This document shows, piece by piece, positions 1-8,590 of a DNA stretch of 64,000 nucleotides. The DNA comes from Streptomyces sp. A0642 (GTDB lineage: Bacteria; Actinomycetota; Actinomycetes; Streptomycetales; Streptomycetaceae), in NCBI RefSeq assembly GCF_004795105.1, contig NZ_SSBL01000004.1, positions 248,001-312,000 of the forward strand, given 5' to 3'. Below the pieces are notes generated by a model, which saw nothing but the letters and a program-made list of their open reading frames with translations, did not search any database and had not been told where the DNA came from. The position numbers and the translations under genes were made by a program. Positions within the stretch are counted from its first letter, which is position 1; every line of letters starts with the position of its first letter.

Positions 1-2
1 GG

Positions 3-1136
3 ACACCCTCGTGGTGGCCGGTGCCGCTGCTCGGCGTGGCGGGGCTGCTGACCGGACTCGCGATCCGGTATCTCCCCGGGGACGGCGGGCACAAGCCGGC
101 CGAGGGGCTGGTCACCACCGGTCCCCCCGCGGCCGCGCACCTGCCCGGCATCGCACTCGCGGCCCTCGCCTCCCTCGGCCTCGGTGCGGTGCTCGGCCCC
201 GAGGCGCCGCTCATCGCACTGGGCGGGGGCGTGGCCGTGTACGCGGTGCGGCTGATCAAGCCGGACATCGATCCGGGGGCGAGCGCCGTGGTGGGAGCCG
301 CGGGCAGCTTCGCCGCCGTGAGCGCGCTGCTGGGGTCGCCGCTGCTGGGCGCGTTCCTGCTGATGGAGGCCTCCGGCCTGGCCGGGCTGATGCTCGGGGT
401 GGCTCTGGTGCCCGGGCTGCTGGCGGCCGGGGTCGGAGCGCTGATCTTCACGGGGCTGGGTTCGTGGACCGGTCTGGGCACATACTCGCTGGCACTGCAC
501 GAGGTGCCGCCGGCCACCGGGCCCACCGTCGCCGAATTCGGCTGGGCCGTCGCTCTCGGTCTGGGCGCCGCGTGCGCGGGGGCGGCGATTCAACGACTGG
601 CGCTGTTCCTCCAGCCGCGGGTCGAGCGGCGGAGAGTGCCGGCCACCGTCCTGATGGGCCTCGCCGTCGGTGCGCTCGCGTACGCGTACGCCGGGATCAC
701 CGGGCACTCCGCCTCGCAGGTGCTGTACTCGGGCGAGCACGCCCTGGATCCCCTGCTGGCCGACGGCGCGCGGTACTCGGCGGCCGCCCTGGTGGTGCTC
801 GTCGTCTGCAAGTCGCTGGCCTACTGCGCGTCCCTGAGCGCCTTCCGGGGCGGCCCCGTCTTTCCGGCCATGTTCGCCGGTGCGGCGGGCGGCCTCGCCC
901 TGGCGCATCTGCCCGGGCTGAACCCGACGTCGGGATTCGCCATGGGGATCGGGGCGATGTGCGTGTCCATGCTGAAGCTTCCGATGACCTCGGTGCTGCT
1001 GGCCACGCTGCTGCTGGGGAGCGAGGGGCTCACCGTCATGCCGCTCGTGATCGTCTCGGTGGTGGTCTCCTACGTCGTGACGCTCAGGATCACGCCCCCG
1101 CCGGCCGCGTTCGCTACGCAGCCGCCGGGGGCGTGA
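3..1136 (+). CDS. ClC-type chloride channel/antiporter, 5' partial
   Basis: This is a polytopic membrane protein of the ClC voltage-gated chloride channel/antiporter family, which moves Cl- (often in exchange for H+) across the plasma membrane. The reading frame stays open to the window edge, and a GTG at 21 would start in the middle of the first hydrophobic stretch, so the true start lies upstream. Recognisable family signatures are LGPEAPL near residue 60 (the GxEGP-like anion-binding loop) and GGPVFPAMFAG near residue 280 (the GxFxP loop), separated by many hydrophobic helices. The usual Glu of GREGP is shifted to GPEAP, so selectivity may differ from classical ClC proteins. The family assignment is firm; ion and coupling mode are not. 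Confidence 0.82.
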   Translation, partial: TPSWWPVPLLGVAGLLTGLAIRYLPGDGGHKPAEGLVTTGPPAAAHLPGIALAALASLGLGAVLGPEAPLIALGGGVAVYAVRLIKPDIDPGASAVVGAAGSFAAVSALLGSPLLGAFLLMEASGLAGLMLGVALVPGLLAAGVGALIFTGLGSWTGLGTYSLALHEVPPATGPTVAEFGWAVALGLGAACAGAAIQRLALFLQPRVERRRVPATVLMGLAVGALAYAYAGITGHSASQVLYSGEHALDPLLADGARYSAAALVVLVVCKSLAYCASLSAFRGGPVFPAMFAGAAGGLALAHLPGLNPTSGFAMGIGAMCVSMLKLPMTSVLLATLLLGSEGLTVMPLVIVSVVVSYVVTLRITPPPAAFATQPPGA

Positions 1137-1157
1137 GCGTTCCGCACGGCCCTGCGG

Positions 1158-1592
1158 TCAGACCTCTTGCCTGCTGCGGGGTCCGGCGCACAGTGCCCAG
1201 ATGATGAAGATGTCGATGGCGATGAGCACGATGGACCACAGCGGATAGTGCGGCAGCCACAGGAAGTTGGCGAGCGCGCCGAGTCCCGCGAGCACGACGC
1301 CTACCGCGCGCGCCCAGAAGGCCCCGGTGAACAGGGCGCAGCCGGCGAGCACGATGACGATGCCGAGAATGAGGTGGATCCAGCCCCAGCCGGTCAGGTT
1401 GAACTGGAAGACGTAGTTGCGGGTGGCGACGAAGACGTCGTCCTTCGCGATGGCGGAGATCCCCTGGAGGATCGCCATGGCCCCGCCGAAGATCATCAGC
1501 ACGGCGGCCAAGGCCGTCCAGCCCGTCTGGAACGGGTGGCTCTTCGAGCCTGTGGTGCGCGCCGCTCTGGGTTCGTTGCTCGTTCCGGCCAT
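1158..1592 (-). CDS. DUF7144-like small membrane protein (four TM helices)
   Basis: This is a 144-residue integral membrane protein with four hydrophobic segments (roughly residues 23-45, 65-85, 90-112 and 115-137) and short polar ends. It resembles the DUF7144 membrane proteins that are common in actinomycetes; their function is unknown. The ATG at 1592 was chosen over the in-frame ATG at 1679 because a strong GAGGAGG ribosome binding site lies 6 bases before it, while the extra upstream residues are polar and Arg-rich. It is convergent with the ClC-like gene and stands alone. Confidence 0.75.
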   Translation of the reverse strand: MAGTSNEPRAARTTGSKSHPFQTGWTALAAVLMIFGGAMAILQGISAIAKDDVFVATRNYVFQFNLTGWGWIHLILGIVIVLAGCALFTGAFWARAVGVVLAGLGALANFLWLPHYPLWSIVLIAIDIFIIWALCAGPRSRQEV

Positions 1593-1738
1593 GCCGGCCT
1601 CCTCGGTAGCGGAGTTGCCCAGCGAGACCGGAGCGCCCGGCCGGGCATTCCCCCGTTCAAGCGTTGCATGACGGCCCACGACTGGCAGCCCGGGAGAGGT
1701 TCGGCCTGATCAGGCACCCACCTTTCTCCGAGGAGAGA

Positions 1739-1744
1739 TATAAT
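1739..1744 (+). promoter_or_regulatory. Perfect -10 hexamer TATAAT, possibly giving a leaderless mRNA
   Basis: TATAAT ends 7 bases before the GTG start of the cupin regulator at 1752. A transcript from this box would begin at or next to the start codon, which would make it leaderless. No good -35 is visible. The AGGAGAG at 1731-1737 lies 14 bases from the GTG, too far for a normal Shine-Dalgarno. Confidence 0.35.
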
Positions 1745-1751
1745 CCCTGAT

Positions 1752-2330
1752 GTGAGAAACGCTGACAGGGGCGAGGGGACCATCGACGCCGGGCTCGCGG
1801 CGCGGCTCGGTGAGCTGCGCGTCGAACGCGGTTGGTCGCTGGACGAGCTGGCCCGGCGCAGCGGGCTGAGCCGCTCGACGCTCTCCCGGCTCGAACGCAG
1901 TGAGCTGAGCCCGACCGCCGCCCAGCTCGGCCGGCTGTGCACCGTTTACGAGCGCACCATGTCCCGCTTGCTGCTGGAGGTGGAGGCCCAGCCGCCTCAG
2001 CTGGTGCCCGCCGGGCGTCAGACGGTCTGGCGGGACGAGACGTCGGGCTTCGTCCGCAGATCCGTCTCGCCGCCGCACGCGGGTCTGCGCGCGGAGATCG
2101 TCGAGGGCGTCCTCGACGCGGGCGCCGTGATCGCGTACGAGAATCCGCCCGTTTCCGGTCTGGAGCAGCACATCTGGGTCCTGGAGGGGACGGTGGAGAT
2201 CACCGTCGACGCCACCGTGCACACGGTCGGCCCGGGCGACTGCCTGCGGTTCCGGCTGCGCGGCCCCTCGCGCTTCCACTGTCCGGGCCCGGAGCGGGTC
2301 CGTTACGCACTGATGATCGTCGCACCGTGA
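1752..2330 (+). CDS. XRE-family regulator with C-terminal cupin sensor
   Basis: This is a transcription factor of the XRE-cupin type. Residues about 15-70 form a helix-turn-helix (SLDELARRSGLSRSTLSRLE is the recognition region), and residues about 110-190 form a small double-stranded beta-helix cupin (AGAVIAYENPP, LEGTVEITVD, VGPGDCLRF). Proteins of this build usually bind a small ligand in the cupin and control a neighbouring gene. Here the GNAT gene starts 13 bases downstream of the stop, so the two probably form one operon. The GTG start has no close ribosome binding site but sits just after a TATAAT box. Confidence 0.85.
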   Translation: MRNADRGEGTIDAGLAARLGELRVERGWSLDELARRSGLSRSTLSRLERSELSPTAAQLGRLCTVYERTMSRLLLEVEAQPPQLVPAGRQTVWRDETSGFVRRSVSPPHAGLRAEIVEGVLDAGAVIAYENPPVSGLEQHIWVLEGTVEITVDATVHTVGPGDCLRFRLRGPSRFHCPGPERVRYALMIVAP

Positions 2331-2343
2331 AAGGGCCTGTGCC

Positions 2344-2892
2344 ATGACCGAGATCGTCCCGGTGTCCGGACCCGAACTGGTCACGTACGCCGATGAGCTG
2401 GCCGCCCTCCTGGTGGAGACGGTCGAGGGCGGCGCCTCCGTCGGGTTCCTGGCGCCGCTGCGCCGGGAGGCCGCCGCCCGCTGGTGGCGGGAGCGCGCCG
2501 CTTCCGTGGACGCGGGGCACCACCAGGTGTGGATCGCCCGGGACGGTGAGCGGATCGCGGGCACCATCGGCCTGTCGCGCGCGCCGCTCCCCAATGCCCG
2601 CCATCGCGCGGAGGTCGGCAAGCTGATGGTCCGTCCGTCGGTACGCGGCCGGGGGCTCGGGAGGCGTTTGCTCGAGGCGGTCGAGCGCTCGGCGGCCGCG
2701 GACGGCGTCACGCTGCTGATCCTGGACACCGAGAGCGGCAGCCCCGCCGAGCGGCTGTACCGCGCGTCCGGCTGGACGGAGTCGGGATCCATTCCGGACT
2801 ACGCCGCCGACCCGGCCGGGGTGCTCAAGCCGACCACCTTCTACTTCAAGACGGTCGGCGGGCTGCCGGGCGGAGCGGCTTCGGACCGGTGA
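2344..2892 (+). CDS. GNAT-family N-acetyltransferase
   Basis: This is a 182-residue GCN5-related acetyltransferase that transfers acetyl from acetyl-CoA to an unknown amine. The core is recognisable from VGKLMVRPSVRGRGLGRRLL (motif A, the acetyl-CoA pyrophosphate loop R/Q-x-x-G-x-G/A), followed by LILDTESGSPAERLYRASGW (motif B). It starts 13 bases after the XRE-cupin regulator and is probably co-transcribed with it, which suggests detoxification of, or response to, a shared small molecule. The substrate cannot be read from sequence. Confidence 0.85.
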   Translation: MTEIVPVSGPELVTYADELAALLVETVEGGASVGFLAPLRREAAARWWRERAASVDAGHHQVWIARDGERIAGTIGLSRAPLPNARHRAEVGKLMVRPSVRGRGLGRRLLEAVERSAAADGVTLLILDTESGSPAERLYRASGWTESGSIPDYAADPAGVLKPTTFYFKTVGGLPGGAASDR

Positions 2893-2941
2893 ACCGCCGG
2901 GAGCGACAATGGCCGTGGAAGACACCGACGAGGAGACACCC

Positions 2942-3430
2942 ATGACGCTGCACGACATCCCGCTCCACACCCTCACGGGCGAGCCGACCACGCTGGGCGC
3001 CTACCGCGGCCAGGCGGTCCTGCTGGTGAACGTCGCCTCCCAGTGCGGACTGACCCCGCAGTACGCCGGTCTCGAACGGCTCCAGAAGGAGTACGGCGAC
3101 CGCGGCTTCACGGTGCTCGGCGTGCCGTGCAACCAGTTCGGCGGCCAGGAGCCCGGGAGCTCGGAGGAGATTCAGACGTTCTGCTCGACGACGTACGGGG
3201 TGAGCTTCCCGCTGCTGGCGAAGACCGACGTCAACGGCGCGGGCCGGCATCCGCTCTACGCCGAGCTGACGCGGCTCGAGGACGCGGACGGGGAGGCCGG
3301 GGACATCCAGTGGAACTTCGAGAAGTTCCTCATCTCCCCCGCGGGCGAGCCCGTCGCCCGGATCCGCCCCCGCACCGAGCCGGAGGCCCCGGAGGTCGTC
3401 GCCGCCATCGAGGCGCAGCTCCCCGCCTGA
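2942..3430 (+). CDS. Glutathione peroxidase-family thiol peroxidase
   Basis: This is a thioredoxin-fold peroxidase that reduces hydrogen or organic peroxides in the cytoplasm. In actinomycetes the electron donor is more probably thioredoxin or mycothiol systems than glutathione. The catalytic tetrad is visible: Cys35 in VASQCGLTPQY (Cys in place of selenocysteine), Gln in PCNQFGGQEP, and Trp-Asn in QWNFEKFLI. The ATG at 2942 is preceded by GAGGAG 7 bases upstream and gives a protein of normal length (162 aa). An earlier ATG at 2909 adds only an acidic leader. Confidence 0.9.
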   Translation: MTLHDIPLHTLTGEPTTLGAYRGQAVLLVNVASQCGLTPQYAGLERLQKEYGDRGFTVLGVPCNQFGGQEPGSSEEIQTFCSTTYGVSFPLLAKTDVNGAGRHPLYAELTRLEDADGEAGDIQWNFEKFLISPAGEPVARIRPRTEPEAPEVVAAIEAQLPA

Positions 3431-3439
3431 GCACCGGAT

Positions 3440-3475
3440 CGCCCCGTTCCCGTCCACTCGGACGGGCACGGGGCG
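3440..3475. terminator. Bidirectional hairpin terminator
   Basis: A 16-base stem (CGCCCCGTTCCCGTCC, one mismatch) with loop ACTC lies between the convergent peroxidase and acyl-CoA dehydrogenase genes. It is GC-rich without a U-tract, as is usual in Streptomyces. Confidence 0.7.
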
Positions 3476-3487
3476 ACCGGCGTGGCG

Positions 3488-4717
3488 TCAGCGGATGGGC
3501 ATGCCGGACAGCGTGCGGGCGATCACCAGGCGCTGGATCTCGCTCGTCCCCTCGAAGATCGTGTAGATCGCGGCGTCCCGGTGCATCCGCTCCACCGGGT
3601 ACTCACGGGTGAAGCCGTTGCCGCCGAGGATCTGGATCGCCTGAGCGGTGACCTTCTTGGCGGTCTCGCTCGCGTACAGCTTGGACATCGAGCCCTCGGC
3701 CGAATCGAAGGGCTTGCCGGCGGTCGCCATCCACGAGGCGCGCCAGACCAGCAGGCGTGCCGCGTCGATCTGCGTGCGCATGTCGGCGAGCTGGAAGGCG
3801 ATTCCCTGGTTGTCGATGATCGGGCGGCCGAACTGGGTCCGCGTCTTCGCGTAGTCCAGCGCGACCTCGTACGCGGCACGCGCGGTGCCCACCGCCATCG
3901 CGCCGACGGCCGGGCGGGACGCCTCGAAGGTGGCCATCGCGGCGTTCTTCACGCGCTCGCCGCCCCCCGAGGCGGCACGCTCACGGGCCCGGGCGAGTCG
4001 CTGGTCCAGCTTCTCCTTGCCGCCGAGCAGGCAGTGGCCCGGGACGCGCACGTCCTCCAGGACGACCTCGGCGGTGTGCGAGGCGCGAATCCCGTGCTTC
4101 TTGAACTTCTGGCCCTGCGAGAGGCCCGCGGTGTCCGGCGGCACGATGAAGGAGGCGTGCCCCTTGGAGCCGAGTTCGGCGTCGACCACGGCGACCACGA
4201 CGTGGACGTTGGCGATGCCGCCGTTGGTCGCCCAGGTCTTGGTGCCGTTGAGCACCCACTCGTCCTTGGCCTGGTCGTACACGGCGCGGGTGCGCATCGA
4301 GCCGACGTCGGATCCGGCGTCGGGCTCGGAGGAGCAGAAGGCGGCGACCTTCACATCGTTCGCGTCGCCGTACATCTGCGGGATCCAGGTGCCGATCTGC
4401 TCCTCGGTGCCGTTGGCGAGGACGCCCACGGCCGCCAGGCCGGTCCCCACGATCGACAGGGCGATGCCCGCGTCGCCCCAGAACAGTTCCTCCATCGCCA
4501 TGGGGATGCCGAGGCCCGTCGGGTCGAAGAACTGCTGCGCGTAGAAGTCGAGGGAGTAGATTCCGACCTTGGCGGCCTCCTGGATGACGGGCCAGGGCGT
4601 CTCCTCACGCTCGTCCCACTCCGAAGCGGCCGGACGGATCACGTCTGCGGCGAAGCCGTGAAGCCAGTCACGGACCTGCTTCTGGTCGTCGTTGAGCTCG
4701 AGCGTGAACTCGGCCAT
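3488..4717 (-). CDS. Acyl-CoA dehydrogenase
   Basis: This is an FAD enzyme that introduces the alpha-beta double bond in acyl-CoA thioesters, as in fatty-acid or branched-chain amino-acid catabolism. All family signatures are present: CSSEPDAGSDVGSMRTRA near residue 135, the C-terminal helical domain, and YTIFEGTSEIQRLVIART, which carries the catalytic Glu. The ATG at 4717 was chosen because GGAGG lies 6 bases before it; the ATG at 4729 has no such site. It is divergent from a TetR gene, with a strong inverted repeat between them, so it is probably repressed by that TetR and induced by acyl-CoA. Chain-length specificity is unknown. Confidence 0.93.
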   Translation of the reverse strand: MAEFTLELNDDQKQVRDWLHGFAADVIRPAASEWDEREETPWPVIQEAAKVGIYSLDFYAQQFFDPTGLGIPMAMEELFWGDAGIALSIVGTGLAAVGVLANGTEEQIGTWIPQMYGDANDVKVAAFCSSEPDAGSDVGSMRTRAVYDQAKDEWVLNGTKTWATNGGIANVHVVVAVVDAELGSKGHASFIVPPDTAGLSQGQKFKKHGIRASHTAEVVLEDVRVPGHCLLGGKEKLDQRLARARERAASGGGERVKNAAMATFEASRPAVGAMAVGTARAAYEVALDYAKTRTQFGRPIIDNQGIAFQLADMRTQIDAARLLVWRASWMATAGKPFDSAEGSMSKLYASETAKKVTAQAIQILGGNGFTREYPVERMHRDAAIYTIFEGTSEIQRLVIARTLSGMPIR

Positions 4718-4750
4718 GTTCGCCTCCACGTACTGCCGTCAGAACTGATC

Positions 4751-4788
4751 GTTACTTGCGGTAACAACAGTCTGTTACCGGCAAGTAG
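4751..4788. promoter_or_regulatory. TetR-type operator between acyl-CoA dehydrogenase and its regulator
   Basis: GGTAACA (4760-4766) and TGTTACC (4773-4779) form a perfect inverted repeat with a 6-base spacer. The arms extend outwards into CTTGC and GCAAG with a 1-base offset. A shorter palindrome, GTTAC-N5-GTAAC (4751-4765), overlaps it, so two repressor dimers could bind side by side. The site lies in the divergent promoter region. Confidence 0.65.
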
Positions 4789-4889
4789 CCTGTGTCAACC
4801 GCACGGACGGCGATCCTCGCACCGCTGGGCAGGGTGTTACGTTGCGCAGGCAGGACGGACACGCAGGGGTCAGGGGTGGGAGAAACGAC

Positions 4890-5540
4890 ATGGAGACCAC
4901 ACGACAGGCCGAGCGACAGCGCACCGCGGCCGAACGCCGCCGCCGCGAGCTGCTCGAGGCCGCCGACCGCGTGGTGCTCAGGGACGGCCCCGGAGCCTCG
5001 ATGAACGCCATCGCCGCGGAGGCGGGCATCACCAAGCCCATCCTCTACCGGCACTTCGGCGACAAGGGCGGTCTGTACCGCGCCCTCGCCAAGCGGCACA
5101 CCGACGCCCTGCTGAGCGCCCTGCGGGCCGCCCTGGACGCCCCCGCCGACCGCCGCGCCCGGGTCGAGGCGACGCTCGACACCTATCTCGCGGCGATCGA
5201 GGCGCGTCCGCAGGTCTACCGCTTCCTGATGCACCCCTCCGACGACGCGGCGGCCTCGTCCGAACAGGGCTTCGACGTCGGGCGGCACTCGGCCCCGCTG
5301 CTGCGCCGCCTCGGCGAGGAGCTCGCCACGGTCATCGCGGAGCGGGTGGACCTCGGCCCGGACAGCCAGGGGACGGCCCGGATCTGGGGCCACGGCATCG
5401 TCGGCATGATGCACGCCGCGGGCGACTGGTGGCTGGGTGAACGCCCCTGCTCACGCGAGCAGTTGGTACGGAGTCTGGCCGATCTGCTCTGGGGCAGGCT
5501 GGCCGCGGCGGGCGACCGCCCCGGCGGTCCCGGCTTCTGA
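4890..5540 (+). CDS. TetR-family transcriptional repressor
   Basis: This is a 216-residue regulator with an N-terminal helix-turn-helix (residues about 15-60: SMNAIAAEAGITKPILYRHF) and a helical ligand-binding domain. It is transcribed away from the acyl-CoA dehydrogenase, and the shared intergenic region has a clear inverted repeat, so it most likely represses both genes in response to an acyl-CoA or fatty acid. The ATG at 4890 fits the domain start; the upstream in-frame GTG (4842) would add 16 Gly/Arg-rich residues and sits on the spacer. Confidence 0.88.
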   Translation: METTRQAERQRTAAERRRRELLEAADRVVLRDGPGASMNAIAAEAGITKPILYRHFGDKGGLYRALAKRHTDALLSALRAALDAPADRRARVEATLDTYLAAIEARPQVYRFLMHPSDDAAASSEQGFDVGRHSAPLLRRLGEELATVIAERVDLGPDSQGTARIWGHGIVGMMHAAGDWWLGERPCSREQLVRSLADLLWGRLAAAGDRPGGPGF

Positions 5541-5550
5541 CGGCCGCCAG

Positions 5551-6105
5551 TCAGCCGGCGCGCCCCCAGGGCGCCCGGCGGGCCGCACGCAGCGCACGCG
5601 CCTTGCGCAGCCCGGTCAGCCGGTCCGTGTAGACGGCGCCGTCGAGATGGTCGCACTCGTGCTGGAGGCACCGGGCGAAGAAGCCCGTCCCGCTGATCCG
5701 CACCGGCTCTCCCCCGAGCGTCAGGCCCTCGACCACGGCATGGTCGAACCGCGGAGTGCCGGCCTCGATCCCCGGCAGCGACAGACAGCCCTCGGGGCCG
5801 CGCACGGTGACGCCGTCCGCCGCCACGAGCCTGGGGTTGACCACATGTCCCAGATGACGGACGTCCTCGTCGTCGGGGCAGTCGTAGACGAACACGCGCA
5901 GCGGGACGCCCACCTGGTTGGCGGCGAGCCCGACGCCCTCTGCCTCGTACATCGTGGCGAACATGTCCTCGACCAGCCGGGCGAGCGACGGCCCGAAATC
6001 CGTGACCGGCTCGCAGGCGGCGTGGAGCACCGGGTCGCCGAGCAGGCTCATGGTCCGGACGAGGCCGGAGCTGCCGGGGATGGGGCGGTTTCGCATGACG
6101 GACAT
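5551..6105 (-). CDS. def: Peptide deformylase
   Basis: This metalloenzyme removes the N-formyl group from nascent proteins at the ribosome exit. The three defining motifs are all present: GVGLAANQVG, EGCLSLPG (metal-binding Cys) and QHECDHLDG (HExxH, two metal His and the catalytic Glu). Residues after about 165 form an Arg-rich tail. The start is uncertain between 6132, 6105 and 6096; 6105 was chosen for the GGTGGA about 8 bases upstream. Streptomyces usually carries several def paralogues, and this one is not next to fmt, so it may be an accessory copy. Confidence 0.9.
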   Translation of the reverse strand: MSVMRNRPIPGSSGLVRTMSLLGDPVLHAACEPVTDFGPSLARLVEDMFATMYEAEGVGLAANQVGVPLRVFVYDCPDDEDVRHLGHVVNPRLVAADGVTVRGPEGCLSLPGIEAGTPRFDHAVVEGLTLGGEPVRISGTGFFARCLQHECDHLDGAVYTDRLTGLRKARALRAARRAPWGRAG

Positions 6106-6445
6106 CGTACGTTCCACCACGACGCCCGTCACAGGGTGCGACCGACCACCCCGCCGACTCCCCCGGTCCGGGCGCGGAAACGGCCGTGAGCAGGCGCTGA
6201 GCGCGAGAAGCGGGCGTCACGCTCCGTCAGGATTCCCGGCGACATTCGGCCCGGCAGAAATCCGGGACCGCACCTGGAGCCGCCGAACCGCCTCTGACCT
6301 GTATGTTTGCCAGATCAGTGCGACAGTGTTATTTGCCCGTCGCGCGTTCCACGGCAACTCCACGGCCCCGGCGGTGCCGCCGTGCCTCCGCCGCGCCGGA
6401 CATCGATAGGCTGGGCGCGGACCGATGCAAGGAGGATCTAGGACG

Positions 6446-7684
6446 ATGGCAGGCAACACGGAGCCGTTGTCGCCGCGGGCCAAGCTGGCCGTGACGGCGG
6501 GCAAGGCCGCTGCGGCGGTGTCGCGAGCGGCCGGGCGGGGCAGCGGATCGGTGATCGGCGGCCGGGTGGCGCTCAAGCTCGACCCCGACCTGCTCGGGCG
6601 GCTGGCGCAGCACCTGGACGTGATCCTCGTGTCGGCGACGAACGGCAAGACGACCACGACACGGCTGATCGCCGAGGCGCTGCGCGCCGCGGGCCCGGTC
6701 GTGTCGAACGCGCTCGGCGCCAACATGCCCGCGGGCATCACCTCTGCCCTGGCCGGCGGCTCGGACGCGCAGTACGGCGTGATCGAGGTCGACGAGAAGT
6801 ACCTCGCCGGCGTCGCGCGCGACACGACGCCGAAGGTGATCGCGCTGCTCAACCTCTCGCGCGACCAGCTGGACCGGGCGGCCGAGACCCGGATGCTGGC
6901 CGAGAAGTGGCGGGAGGGGCTGTCCGGCTCGAAGGCCGTGATCGTCGCCAACGCCGACGACCCGCTGATCGTGTGGGCGGCCTCCTCCTCCCCCAACGTG
7001 GTCTGGGTCGCGGCCGGACAGGCGTGGAAGGACGACGCCTGGTCCTGCCCGTCCTGCGGCGGCGTGATGCAGCGCCCGGGCGACGACTGGTTCTGCGGCG
7101 AGTGCGGCTTCCGCCGTCCGCCGCCCAGCTGGGTCCTCAACGGCGACTACGTGCTCGACCCGCACGGATCGGCGTGGCCGATCCACCTCCAGCTGCCCGG
7201 CCGCGCCAACAAGGCCAACGCCACCAGCTCGGCCGCCGTGGCCGCCGTCTTCGGGGTGCCGCCGCAGGTCGCCCTGGAGCGCATGTACCAGGTGCAGGCC
7301 GTGGCGGGCCGCTACGACGTGGTCACCTTCCTCGGCCGCGAGCTCCGGCTGCTGCTGGCGAAGAACCCGGCGGGCTGGCTGGAGACGTTCTCCCTGATCG
7401 ATCCGCCGCCCACCCCGGTGATCCTCTCCGTGAACGCCCGCGGCGCGGACGGCACGGACACGTCGTGGCTGTGGGACGTGGACTACACCCAGCTCATGGG
7501 CCACCCGATCTTCGTGCTCGGCGACCGGAAGCTGGACCTCGCGGTCCGCCTCGAAGTGGCCGGTCTCGACTTCCGGGTCTGCGAGAACCTCGACGAGGCC
7601 GTCCAGCAGGCACCGCCCGGACGCATCGAGGTCATCGCCAACTACACCGCCTTCCAGGATCTGCGCCGTCGTGTCGGCAACTGA
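6446..7684 (+). CDS. murT: Lipid II isoglutaminyl synthase, MurT subunit
   Basis: This is the Mur ligase-like subunit that, with GatD, amidates the D-Glu of the lipid II stem peptide using glutamine-derived ammonia and ATP. The ATP loop is seen in VSATNGKTTTTRL, and the central Mur-ligase domain carries the inserted zinc ribbon typical of MurT (CPSC-x12-CGEC, near residues 205-225), followed by a C-terminal DUF1727 domain. A perfect AAGGAGG precedes the ATG at 6446, and a TAGGCT -10-like box sits at 6407. gatD starts 34 bases after the stop, so the two subunits are made together. Confidence 0.93.
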   Translation: MAGNTEPLSPRAKLAVTAGKAAAAVSRAAGRGSGSVIGGRVALKLDPDLLGRLAQHLDVILVSATNGKTTTTRLIAEALRAAGPVVSNALGANMPAGITSALAGGSDAQYGVIEVDEKYLAGVARDTTPKVIALLNLSRDQLDRAAETRMLAEKWREGLSGSKAVIVANADDPLIVWAASSSPNVVWVAAGQAWKDDAWSCPSCGGVMQRPGDDWFCGECGFRRPPPSWVLNGDYVLDPHGSAWPIHLQLPGRANKANATSSAAVAAVFGVPPQVALERMYQVQAVAGRYDVVTFLGRELRLLLAKNPAGWLETFSLIDPPPTPVILSVNARGADGTDTSWLWDVDYTQLMGHPIFVLGDRKLDLAVRLEVAGLDFRVCENLDEAVQQAPPGRIEVIANYTAFQDLRRRVGN

Positions 7685-7718
7685 CCCCGGCCCCGGGCCC
7701 CTCAGGAGAGGACGAAGC

Positions 7719-8447
7719 ATGAGCAACAACAGCCTGCGGCTGGTGTGGGTCTACCCGGACCTGCTGAGCACCTACGGCGACCAGGGCAACGCCCTCGTGG
7801 TGGAGCGCCGCGCCCGTCAGCGCGGTCTCGACGTGTCGCGCGTCGACGTGCGCAGCGACCAGCCGGTCCCCACGTCCGGCGACATCTATCTGATCGGCGG
7901 CGGTGAGGACCGGCCGCAGCGGCTCGCGGCGGAACGGCTGCGCCGTGACGGCGGCCTCAGCCGGGCCGCGTCGAACGGCGCGATCATCTTCTCGGTCTGC
8001 GCCGGGTACCAGATCCTCGGCCACGAGTTCATCAACGACCTCGGTGAGCGCGAGCAGGGTCTCGGCCTGCTCGACGTGATCTCCACCCGCGGTGAGGGCG
8101 CCCGGTGCGTCGGCGACGTACTCGGGGACATCGACCCAAGGCTCGGACTGCCGCCGCTGACCGGTTTCGAGAACCACCAGGGCATCACCCATCTCGGGCC
8201 CACGGCACGCCCGTTCGCCCAGGTGCGGTTCGGCCGGGGCAACGGCACGGGCGACGGCACCGAAGGCGCGTACAACGACACCGTCTTCGGTACGTACATG
8301 CACGGCCCCGTGATGGCGCGCAACCCGTTCATCGCGGATCTGCTGCTGAAGCTGGCCCTCGATGTGAACGCCCTGCCGCCCACCGACGACCGCTGGTACG
8401 AGGCGCTCCGCGCCGAGCGGATCGCCGCGGCGACACAGCCCGCCTGA
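7719..8447 (+). CDS. gatD: Lipid II isoglutaminyl synthase, glutaminase subunit GatD
   Basis: This class I glutamine amidotransferase-like subunit hydrolyses glutamine and passes ammonia to MurT. The nucleophile is Cys94 in FSVCAGYQILGHEF and the matching His is His195 in TYMHGPVMARNP; Cys94 is the same number as in Staphylococcus aureus GatD. The ATG at 7719 is preceded by CAGGAGAGG; the earlier in-frame start at 7671 overlaps the murT stop region and is less likely. It is co-transcribed with murT and is probably essential for normal wall cross-linking. Confidence 0.93.
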   Translation: MSNNSLRLVWVYPDLLSTYGDQGNALVVERRARQRGLDVSRVDVRSDQPVPTSGDIYLIGGGEDRPQRLAAERLRRDGGLSRAASNGAIIFSVCAGYQILGHEFINDLGEREQGLGLLDVISTRGEGARCVGDVLGDIDPRLGLPPLTGFENHQGITHLGPTARPFAQVRFGRGNGTGDGTEGAYNDTVFGTYMHGPVMARNPFIADLLLKLALDVNALPPTDDRWYEALRAERIAAATQPA

Positions 8448-8590
8448 TGAGGCGTAATTCGCTCAGCTGAGCGGAGTCCAGCAGGCGGACGCCCGGTTCG
8501 GTCCCGCCACCCTGCGCCGGTAGGGTGGCGGGGATCCAACCGGACGACGTGGTCCGGTCGTCGGCCCACGTTGCAAAGGTTTCCCGGGCA

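Noticed and set aside
3482..5440. Long + strand ORF of 652 codons through acyl-CoA dehydrogenase and the TetR operator
   Set aside because: It runs through the operator and out of frame over the TetR gene; the minus strand carries full enzyme motifs.
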